64,000 nt of DNA, from contig NC_066313.1 in the NCBI RefSeq assembly GCF_022539315.1, positions 9,179,764 through 9,243,763 of the forward strand, read 5' to 3'. The notes under the pieces are model-generated. The model saw only the letters and a list, made by a program, of their open reading frames with translations, ran no database searches and was not told the DNA's origin. Below, in pieces: positions 36,401 to 48,400 of this stretch. Numbering within the stretch: the first letter of the stretch is position 1; the number at the start of each line of letters is the position of its first letter. Both the position numbers and the translations under genes were made by a program. The stretch comes from Serinus canaria. Its lineage: Eukaryota; Chordata; Aves; Passeriformes; Fringillidae.

Positions 36401-39400
36401 CCCAAATGCATGCCTGTCATCTACAGGCTGGTAACTCTTTCTTCGAGCACTCTTGGATGGTTTAGAGGCAAACAGGCTTGAGGAGGATTAATGGGAAGTC
36501 CACAGCTATCTCTGTGTGCCACTGCTGCATGGCTTTTATATCCCTGTAATTCCCACTCTGAGAGCAGTGTTAAACAGGGAGCATGGTGGAAGAGAAGGCA
36601 CACTTGGACCACGAGGCACCGTGTCTCTCTCACCCCAGGATAACCCAAAATTTAGCAATGCAGGTGGATTGTTTGTATTCGTGTTCAGCAGGGGAAACAA
36701 ATCACTTGCTGCAGACACCCTTTCCTGACGCACAAAAACAAAAAGCCGTCCGCCGTTCCGCAGTTTCCCTGGGTTATTAAAGCACTGGTGAAGTTGGAGC
36801 AACATCTCCCACCCCTGAGCATTACAGACCCCTGCCTGGAACAATCCCTAAGAGAAACATCCGTTTCTATGGCAACGGCAATAAGACGGCCCAGCCGCAT
36901 TCTTGCCACATCTACTCGCTCTCATTAGGCCTAATCTCTTTTTGCTAAAATATTGATTAAACAGGAGATTGGAAGTTATTACCAGGGCCTAATTACAATC
37001 TCCATATTGGCAAAGGGAAAATAGATGAGGATATATGGGCCCGTTATCAGCTTTTATCAATTTCAATTGAGTAGCCAAAGTTGTGGAATCCAGTCCTATC
37101 AATCTACAGCTTATTCATCATCCATGAATCATTTATTTTGTGATCGATTAAGTGTAATTGTTCACTCACAGCAATTTAGGGGGAGCCAATAAGGAGTCTT
37201 AAACAACAGCAACTTCATTTGCTAATGTCTAATTAATGCAATAAACATCCCAGTAACAAATGAACACATTCTTTTTGATATTTACTACTCATTTCTTCCG
37301 GGACATCTGGGAGATATGAAACATCTGGGCTTGTTTCTTCCAAAGTGCACAACAGATAGGTCATTAAACCTCGTGGTAAGCTACTTAACTCCTCCTAGAG
37401 CTATCAGTCTTCCCAATGATGGGCAATGACCCAAGTGCATCAGCTATAGAATTTTTCAGATCCCTTACTTTAAAAATAAACAGAGTGTAAAGACCTTTAT
37501 ATGAAGAAACATACCTTCCATTGCTCATTAGTCCTCCATCTCCTCTTTGGAAGGTGACTGCGTTTTGGTGGGAAAAGACAAAACAAACAAACATACACAC
37601 ACACGCACACACATATAAGACAGGGAAAAATCAATTAGTAATAATTAAAAGCAACAATTCCAATTTCTCAGTGTCCAAGGTTGGAGGTCTCTTGGCATCA
37701 TCCCATAATAAAGTACAGAAATAACAAGAAGAGGCTCAAGCACATTGGGGCTACAGTTCATTTAGGATTTCACTGCACATTACTGATTGACAGCACATTA
37801 CTGATTTCTCTGTACCTTGCAGGGCAAAGCAGCCACCTGGGCAAAAGGCCTGAATTCACCACAAGCCCCTTCATATGACTTTGCACTGCAAGTCTGAGCC
37901 ATGTGATCAAATTGTTTTCTTGGCATGCTTCTGCTTCAGTACATAATGACATTGCAGCAGTGAGTTAATAACATCATGTCGTAATGCAGTAATATAATGT
38001 CACCACACAAATGTGTCATTTCCCAGGACAAACACAAAGAGGTGGCAGCTCTATTACAGCTGAAGGGATGGAAAAAAGCATCCAGCTGCACCTTTTCCAT
38101 TAGAAGTACAGTTTAGGAACCAGCACCCACACTTAAATGCATATATGCCAGTGTCACTGGGAGGAAAAAGAGTTTCCAGTCTTCCATCCATGGGGGATGC
38201 CAAGGACATAATCAGAGGGAGACAACTGTTTTATCTCTGCATTAATGAGTGTTTGACAAAAACCAGCCTCTCCCTTATCTATCAATTTACAGCATTACAT
38301 TTCAGGGCAATAAATGTAACCCCACATAACTGGTGAGATGCTAATTGACAACATTTGATGATCTTTTCTGAAACACTGAAAAAATATTTTGAATCAAGGC
38401 CAACAGACTACTCTGGTTCTCAGTGGCAATATCCCATTATTTATTGTCAGGCAAAGATAAGGCAGACTATTAAATTATACCAATGTCCTGGACACCTGCA
38501 GCCTTAAAGGCCTCTGACTGGATGAGGGTTTGAATTTCAGTGAGGAATGGAAGAGTTTGTGACCAGCTTAATTTAAAATAGACCTTCATTTGGAAATATT
38601 ATTTACCTTTGTAAGACAGGTGGTCCCATCAGTAAATTACAGCTCACAGAGTATTTGCAAGATTTTCCAAGTATTAGTCCAAACTACACTAACTCAGGAT
38701 TAGACTTTCTATTACACACTATTCCAATCAGACAAAATTACTACAGCCAACAGAAATTCTGTGTTCATTAAAAAAAATAAGCAATGACATAAAGCCACTG
38801 GGAAAACACTTCTGATACCTTATAGAATCCTTGTTACTTTATTAACTCCTAGGGTAATTTCACAGTGTACATTCAGCAAAGGGGACAAAACTGGCCCCTC
38901 TGGAAGCTCTGCTGGAAGAATAGTAGGGTGATTAATTACCCTTCACTGCACAGCAGACTAATACCAATATCAGAAAATCACTGCAGTCAGATGTCACATC
39001 AAAATGGTTAATAGCTGAATTTTGAAAGGGTGTAATCAAACCAATTATTGAAAAGAAAATCAAAATGCAAGTATGGAAAGTACTAAATAAAGGTCTGCTT
39101 TGAAAAACAAGACATGGTAAAACATTGGGGGTAATTAATTTTAGAGGCACTGTTTCTTTCATTCACGTGGTATCTAACAGGCTGTCAAATGACTTCCACT
39201 CATTGCTTAAAAGTGAATAATCTGAAGTGCTGTGCATATCATATGTGATTATGCAAAGATGTGGGTACTGCCTGGCTTTGTTTCCAAGTATCTTGGTAAA
39301 CAGTATATTAGATGCTGTTTCCTTTCTCCTCCTCTCCTCCAAATTTAAAACTTGATTTCTCCAACTTTCTGCATTTGTCAAAGTGACAAGAAATAAGGAA

Positions 39401-42400
39401 AATGAGAAACAGAGGCTCACTGGATAACAACCTTTTTAAATAAAGTTCACGGATCTAAAGGAATTGCAGTAAAACATATTTTATGAGAACTGCTTGGATT
39501 AATACTCTTGTTTAGATTGTCATCTAATAGAAATTATTTTTAGGTAATTTTGTTTCCACTCGTATAGGATGTACAGTTGTGTGAGCTTTTAAATGTGCAT
39601 GTCATATGAAGAAAAAAACACCCAATAATATTTGGGGTCTACACAATATTTATATCCCTGTGCACCTGTATAAAACAAAGCTGAAACTGAGGAACAAGCA
39701 GGAGATTGCATGCTATTGCATGCTGCCATTACTAACAGCAATGTTTGCCTGATATATTTTATTTTCTGTGCAGGCAGGTATGGAAAAACTCCCAGGCATG
39801 CCATGAGAACTCCATCAAGAAGACATGACATAGAAACCTCTTTGCTAGAGCCATAATTGCTGCAGGTTGGCTGTGGCATAAGAGATTGCTGAGAAAAAAA
39901 CAAGGATCACAGAATTTTCTCCTTTTTCTTCTGGGTGTCCTGGTGTTAGGTACTGTTTCCTGGTTTTTGTTCTTTTTTTTCAATTTCCTGTGTTAAATCA
40001 TCTTACACTCTCCCAATATATGCATCATCTTTAGAAGAAAGGTTCAGCTTGCAGTGACATGGTTTTTCCTAGAGAAGACTGAGTCTTTTTTATGTGATGT
40101 GTATGGAGCTAGGAAGGAGAACAGGATTTTTTGGTTACCCTTCACACTATAAACCAATTTATGCATGGTTATAATCTCAATGAGAAAATAAAAGCATTTT
40201 ATTTATTTAATGTGCTTGGTGTAAAATGCTTTGGAGTATCAACTAAGTTTGCCAAAATTCTTCTTGAAGTGTGGCCATGTCACTGGGATGCTACAAAACC
40301 CCCTATATCCCTGATGCCATGCATAAGGGGGCTACCTGAGGCTGGGTAGAGAATGTGCCTTTCTTTTAACATCAATGTTGTGAAAGGCAAGACAGCTAAC
40401 AACAGAAGATATGGTCAGACTGCCAAAAAAAGCACCATGTTTATCATTCCTGCCATACATTTTGTCAGCATTTTTTCCTGCAGTTTGATTTCTGCAATTA
40501 CAAAACAAGTCTAAACGCCTGAATAGGAGCATACTTAATGCAATGCAGGCTTGTAGATGTCACTGTAAAAATAAAACACACAGACAGCTGGCTTTATTCA
40601 TCCTGTCTCCACTTCAAAAAGCAGCAGAGCAATTTCAAGGGGCAATGTAAGAGGAGGGAGGGAAGGATGTCCCTATCACTGACCCACCTATCTTCCTTGC
40701 TTTTTTATCACCAAGGAAGCAAAAAAGCTCTTTCAGCAGTCTTTGCATCTGATATGTGTTCTTAGAAAGGCTGAAGACATGCAGGGATGAGATTGGTTTT
40801 CAAAAGAAGATGAAAAAATAACCTTTGCATAGAGAGATTTTGAAGGAATCCCCACCAGCCCATACTTCAAGGACTGTAAAAATGCAGAAATATAATCCAA
40901 AGTGCATTTTAAATGCATAAATATTTCAGGAAATTATATTGTATATATTTGTATGAAAACCAGCATATGTTAAGGAGCTTTTCACATGCTTCTTGTTAAA
41001 CATATAAGGAGGTACCATAACCATTTACTAATATTATCTGACAAGGTTAAACTTAATCTTCATGCCTGCTAGAACTGGAAAAATATGAATGTATAGTAAG
41101 TCGACATTCTGAGGCAAGGAAGCTTTAGAAAGCTTTAGAAAGCTTTCTGTATGCCTATCTCTAGTAGGCCACATTTTCCTACTGCAAATGAAAACTTTAA
41201 TGTTGCCAGCCAAGTCTCATTCCTTTTACTGATAAGCTGTTGCTCAAATATGAATGTAGATTAATCCTCTTTTAATAAGCATTAACTCAGAACAGATAAT
41301 CAGCACATAAAAATTCCATCAAATCTTCTGCCTACCTTTGGATGATTCTGTCATATAGTTTATCCTCATTTAACAGTTTCAGGAGCTGTACATAATATGT
41401 GTAACATTCCATGATTCTCTCTCTATTTTAAATTCATTTTCTATTTACTGGGTTTCAAAAAATCTTTAATCCCAAGAAGCACTAGTCACTAAATAAGCTT
41501 ACCTATTTATAAATTAAAGTACATATTTATTTTTTCTGCATGACTGATGACCTAGACACTTGAAAACACTGAACACTGTGGTGAGTGGGTACTGGCACAA
41601 CAAGTTTGAGGGTGCAGGAAAGATAAGCATTAAAACAAAAAAAAAAACCCCAAACAAACAAACAAACAAACCCAAAAAATACCCCACCCAAACAATGCAG
41701 CAGTACTTTAGCTTTCACACAAACTCTTGATACCAATCCATCCTTTTTATTACAGGAGAAATGGCTGAAAAGGGATGACAGTTATGTTTAGTGTCCTTGT
41801 GGCAGATTTGGTTTTGCTGAGAGTATGTCATGGCCACAAAAATGTGTAGTCCTTGAACAGCTGCAGATAGTGACATTACTACTTACCAACACTAATCTAA
41901 CAAACATAACAGCTAAATTTTGTGGTTTGTAGCACTGATATTACTGAGAATCAAGGCCTGGCAAGTCATGGTGGAAAGGGAAGTGAAAGAACAGTGACGT
42001 ACAGAATTTTGGCTCAGTAACTACTGGAGTCAGTTCAGCTGAAAATAACTGAAAAGATTTAGCTGTGATTATCAATGCCACTTTATTTGTGACCATCTGA
42101 GCCATTGATCAGAGCTTATGAAAATATTCACAAAGACAGAAAGCTAAAAGTATTTAACTCCATCAGTTATTCTGCCCTGACACAAATCTTTACAAACTGC
42201 CTGACATTTGCTGTTTGCTCTTCTCCCACACATGTTCCAGTGGTATAGTCTCAAAGCAGAAATTGCACATCTCAGGAGCCTGATAACAGAATAATAATAA
42301 CAGTGGTCCTAGTGAATGACCTATAATCTGCAAATGACCCAAAAGAACATTTTTAGCCAGTAATTAAAAAACTGCACAGATTTGGACTTTTACACAACTA

Positions 42401-45400
42401 TTTTTAGTGTTCTGTGTTCTACGCACAGGCAAATACAGATGAAGAAAAATAAAACAAAAACATTCACATCAGAAATAACAGGGGATTTTTTTTTCTGAGT
42501 GTGAAATAGAGTAAGTCTATAATTGTTACACTAATATATTCAATTCTCTACCTAATAGATTCAATTCCCTACCACACTGTTAAATCTGTATGTTCTGCCA
42601 CTCTCTGAAGGAAGAATTTAAAGCAGATGTCAGAACAAAAAGTGTGTACCTGCTAAAATCTGAGTATATTAGGATAAATTAATCTTTAGTAAAAATTCAC
42701 TGACAGCTGTCTCTGAGGAGATTCTGAAATCTACATACCACTGTCTAAGTGATTGCATCTAAAACCAAACTGTTTACAAACCATCACTTTGAAGGGAACA
42801 ACACGCAGTTGTAAGTGTCAAACCTCCATAAGCATAGGTATGTCTTTCTAAATGATATTATCAAGAGCAAATTAAGATATCAGAGAATTAACAAAGTTTG
42901 TTATTGAACTCTGGGTCTAAAGACAGGAAACATGCACTATTTTTTTAAATTAAAAAAAAAGAAATTGGACTCAATTACTGGAGGAGGACTTAGGTCCTCA
43001 ATTCCTCCAGAAGTTACTACAAGCCAGGAAATAGAATAGCTCTAAAAAGTCCACAAGATGTCAAAACTGCTTTTTAAAAAGAACATTTTTGGCAGTACCT
43101 CTGATATATCCCAGTTGCCCAGCACATGTGGATCAGCAGCATGAAATCCTGCTCAGACCCTGTGGCTCCAGCACAGCCCTGTGTCATGCCAATGCATGCC
43201 ACAAACACAACAGTAAAAATGCACCACAGTTCAAGACAGCTGACAAAGGCACAGGCATAGGAACCAAATGCAAAGATGTATTTTTATTTATTTTTGGAAA
43301 AAACCCCTATGCTGTGTGTCAAAGAAAAGGCAGTAAAGTGTTCAGGGTGAGATGTGTTGTGCCATAGCTTACAGTAACCTGATCAAACTTGCCTGGAAGC
43401 TAGGGGAGCAATCCTGAGCTCCCAGAGCTTTTCCACAAGGATGTTTTTCCCTCAGAATGTCATGAGCTCCTGGGGCACACACTGCCACCTTTGGTCATCT
43501 GCTCTTTCCTGCTAAGCTGAACACAAGCTGTGGCTGAAGACAAGTAAGAGTACAAAAGCAGCTACTGAGCATGAGGAGTCAGCTCTGGTAAGGCAACTGA
43601 GGGGCCAAACTACACCCAAAAAACCTGACAGGCTTCTGCTGGAAAACAGAAGATTTATCAGCCTTTAACAATGTAAAACTGAGGTACAATTATTTTTGAG
43701 TTTCTAAATCTTGAGATTAGCTATGAGAGCAGAAGCTAATTGTTTGTATTAATTATTATTATTAATTGTATGCCCTATTTTTCCTGACTATTCATATGTT
43801 GAATAAAGTGCTTGCAACCTGCTGTTTCAGCCCCTCTTCATTTATCCTTTACATATCTTTAATCATGCTTATAACAGTCAGTTGCATGCTATCTTTTTAA
43901 AGATAAGAAAAATAGAATACTAGCTCTGAGCTGGGTAGTAAGAAATAACCCAAAATATTTCAATTTCAAAAATCCTGTAAAGTCAATAATGCATCAGTTA
44001 GTTGACTAGATTGCTCGAAGATCTGAACACCTCACAGTAGGGAAAACATATATTTAATTCAGAGCTGAAGGAGAAGAAAGTTTCATTTCTTCACTTGGAT
44101 CTGCAAAACTGTTTGAGCTTTAAAATCAAAATTCAGTTCTATATGAATAATGCTTGTTTATGTTAAGTTAGTTCAAGCATCTGGTCCTGAAAATTACTTT
44201 TAAAACTGCATTTCAGAGAGTTAGGTGAGTTAAGTATGCAGATTTATAGTGACAGAGACATTGACGGTGGCAGATTTTACTTTTCCCTGGAATCCAGAGG
44301 AGAATGAAGGCTACATTTTTATCACAGATAGGCAGCCAGAGTATTTCTCCTTGTGCTTGGCTTTAATTCTCCATATCTCACATGTTCATAAACACTTTGA
44401 TAGCTAATGCTTGAAATGGTGTGTTGGTGAGGTAAGAGACAGACTAATGGACAGTACCTGCAGGGGTGAAGGTGAAGGACTGAACTGCAAAACAAGAAAG
44501 CAAACACATTGTGAGTAACACACCCTGACACAAAGCACTAATTGCAGGGCATGAGTTTCCTCTGGAAATCACTCAGGTGGGGTTGAATATCATAAGCAGG
44601 ACATAACAGCTGAGCTTAAAGCACCAACCAGCCAGCAGCCAATGAGAAATGATGGTTGGAAAGATGAGCTGTGAAGTTTGACAGTCACATTTGAAGACTC
44701 TCTGTGAGTTCATGCTGTACTCCAAGCTGTAAACATTAGGATGAGCTCTGAAGCATGATCTGTTATCCACTTTCCTTGCTGAAAGCATACACAATTTCAT
44801 GATGCAGTTGATGTTCACATCACACTTAGATGCAGCAAACGCCGTGAGAAGGAATGAGTTGCATGAGACATGCTGTTTACATTTATTTACAGCTATGCTC
44901 TTCAAGTTATAACAGACTGCCCTCAATTCTCCCTCACCCCAATATGCCAACTCACATACAGGACTAATAGTCCTCCTTTTTAAGAAAAAATCTAGTCTCA
45001 GCTTGTGTCCAAAGCTTTAGGTAGGACTACTTCCTAAGAGAAATAACCGCACAGCTGTCTCCAGAATGAAAAAATCTTGGGATCTAGAATGATATTTCAT
45101 GTCAGCACATGTCTAAGTGTGTGAGATATATATTAATTTCTCAGTGAAAACCATACCACCCCTCAGACAGTAGAAGTTACTGCTATTAAATGAAAGAAAA
45201 AAACCACCTTGGGACAAAGCACAACCCATGAATGACAGAGATCATGTGGTGACACAAAGTGAGGTTCCACAAAAACCAAGAAGGACCAAAAGCCACTGGT
45301 CTGTCCTTTCTCTTTTTCCACTGCTTGTCTTCTCTCCTTTCACTAAGCCAGTGGAAAACAAATTCAGCAGGAAGAACTGAAAACCAACATGGAATAATTT

Positions 45401-48400
45401 CCTGCTGCTTTAGTGAGCCCAGTCAGGACACTGAGGAGTCTGACTATGGCTGAGCTGAACTGGGAACAATTTGGCTGGGACTGATTGTGGGCTTTTGGTA
45501 AGTTGTTGCTCAGCCATTTAGGGAACCTGAGTCTTTGGTTTCTCATTTGATAACTTGTAAATAGAAGGGCACTTGTGTAACTTACATGTGATATAATGGC
45601 AACATTAAATATGCTTTGTCTTCAACTGGGCAAATATTTTCTCTTTTTAAGTGTTAATAAGAACTACAAGAGAACCTACTGCAATATTTGAAGAACTGGG
45701 GTTTTTGTGTGTTAAATTAGGCTTCAGAGTAACCCATTTTACGACATTTCACCTGACTTTCCAAAAATTCATACGAACACTAAAAACAGAATAATCCACT
45801 AAACAAAGGTTAGGGAAAGATGAAAATATTTTCATTTGGCAGGGGTATTTAATTTTCCAAGTGTAGTTTTTGAAAACTAATTTATAACTGGAACAAACAT
45901 TAAAGGAAAGAGAACATTCGAAGATGATCAGCCTCCAAGACAAAACTGTTTATGATTTCTGCCTTAGGTAAATTTTGACACTTCTCTGTCTAATACATCA
46001 CTCTTCCAGCTACACGTATGAAGTCACTGATTAAGTACCTTCATTTATTTGCCATGCACATGGCTTCAGAGACATGGAAATGCACAGGAAAGGAGAAGAC
46101 AAAAACCCTTTAACTTTCCTTGTAAGGGTTTAGTCTAACTCATATTTGAACACACAAATGATGCTGCACTGCCAACAGAGTGCCTTCTGAGCAGAGGGAA
46201 AAGGAACAGATAATCCTCTTTGTACTTTTTTAATGCTAGATGTGCTGGAGATGTAAAAATACTGCCTTATGATAATGATGAAATGTGGTACCGAGCGATG
46301 CATTTAAAGCTTCTCATACACCAGCAATTTCACAGCATACATCTAAAACGAGCATACAGAAGTCACCCAGGACACTTTTGTGTGTAAGTTCAATGTGGTT
46401 TTTAGGTAGGTTTAGTAGCCCCTGTTCTTCTTGTGCTGTACCTGCTGAGATGGCAGTAAAGTCACTGCTCTTACCAGCATAATTGCTGAGCCCCTTCCTC
46501 TTCTTTCTCCGCCAGTACAGCCAGATGCTGAAACCCATGAGAATGACCCAACATGCACCACCAATGCCAGCTATAAAGGCAGGCTGCTTCACCACATCAG
46601 TGATTTGCTCAGTTATGCTGTTGTTATTTTCGGTGATGACAACTTCGTTACGAGCTCCTGCACAAGAGAGATTGCACAGAATGTGGTTATTCTGCATTCT
46701 GCAACGCACAGTGGAACAAATTAAACACACAAATTAAAGGTTTCTAAAAAATAGTAATGGATCTCAAAATAATTACCCACAGTAGAAGAACTTCAAGAAG
46801 CAGCAATGCACACTACAATTTCAGTGTTTCTAAAGTAAATCTATTGCCATTTTGCAGATATATATTTGGAAAGACAGACCCATAGCACACTCACAAGTAA
46901 TCTAACAGATGCCAATCCATACCTTTTTTTTAACAATATACATATTTGCTAGTTTGTTTTTCCATAATTGTAGACAGAATTCAATAAGGGGAAAGTGAAT
47001 CACAGGAAACTAATAAAAAAACAAATCAAGGAAACTAATAAAAAACCAAATCAACAAAACAAATAAATAGCTTTTTCCAAATGAGTAATCCAGATGCAAA
47101 ATATGCTACATTAGAAGAAGGCAAAAAATTCTTACTAATTTGTTTTCCCTGAATGCTAGATTCCAAATTTGAAATAAATAATAAAATAAATGCACTTTCC
47201 ACTGGGGCAAAGATGCATTTTCCAGCCATTATTTCAAGGGGAAAGCAGTTCATACAAATTCTAAGTGTACCATCTTTGACACAAAGCAGAAAATTGCACA
47301 GTCAATTGTAAGCACTAAACAATCACAGCAACAGATGCTATTTTTTTCACCTAGAATATGCATGCACATTCTTAATATCAACCTGCAAGAAATAATTATT
47401 ACTTGGAGTACCAATTAAAGTGACATGCATCAAAAAATTGCTATATAGGATCTTAAATTATATATTACAGCAGAAAACTGCAAATTCCAGTAGATGCTCC
47501 CATTACTTTTTGGCCCCTCTTTCTCTAAAAAGGAACTTTTCTAAAAGAAAAAGCTTGGCATTTAGCTTGAAAACAAATGCTCATAAAAATCTGAATGGAA
47601 ATCCAGGAAATGCTAAAGCATATAGTTCCAGGGCCAGCACTTTCAAATTGTCAAAAATAGTTAGTTTTAAAATTAGGAAATGCAGAACACATTTTTCTAT
47701 AAAAAAACCCCAAATTTTATTCTATTCATATTTTATATAAACCGCCCACATCTGCAGTTTTGAAATTCATGAAAAATTATCCACCATTTCCATCAAAAGC
47801 ATTTATATAGCTCAATCCTTGAAATGTTTATGCAATATTACCAGATGCCTGCATGCACACTGAAGAACTGCAGGAGTAGCTACTCCATTGAGACAAAGAA
47901 GATGCAAACAATATGATTCTCAATTATGAGAATCTATCACACACATAAAGGTAGTTGAATATTGCAGTGAAACACTGAAATGGTCACTTGGAGGAAATTA
48001 TTAGAAGTATTGTATCATTAGGCCATGCTGTGAAAATGTGCATATTCCTTTTCTATAATTCAGCAGTGCTTAGATTTACTTCTTCCAACAGAGCAGCTCG
48101 CTGGCTTCAACCTAAAGCCAGCACTCAGGGTCTCTGGCTGGAGAAGATCTGAGAAGTCTGACACTTCCAGCCCCATTTCCACAGACACCTCTTTGCAGGT
48201 GACCCGGAGCTCACAGAGAAGGTCCCTCTGGGACTGCCTCTGCCCAGCACTGCCCCTGCCAAGATGCAGCTTCAGGCCCTCAGTGGTGCTCAGAGCCGGG
48301 CTGGGTTAATCAAGAAGAAATGCAGTGCCCTGCATGCCATTGCTATCACACTGCTGATGACTTCAGTGAGTTTATTAGGCTTCCTCTCTTTCAGCACCAT

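Larger units (their letters stand above)
37558..44457 (-). other. ROBO2: ROBO2 intron between microexon and CC0 exon (6.9 kb)
   Basis: AT-rich intron. It holds a CA/TG repeat just upstream of the CC0 exon (37593-37613), an A-rich CAAA repeat (41634-41680) and a short AGCTTTAGAA tandem (41121-41145). No gene was seen on either strand. Confidence 0.83.

Noticed and set aside
41121..41145. AGCTTTAGAA repeats
   Set aside because: Two and a half copies of 10 nt; ordinary slippage and no CRISPR-like spacers.
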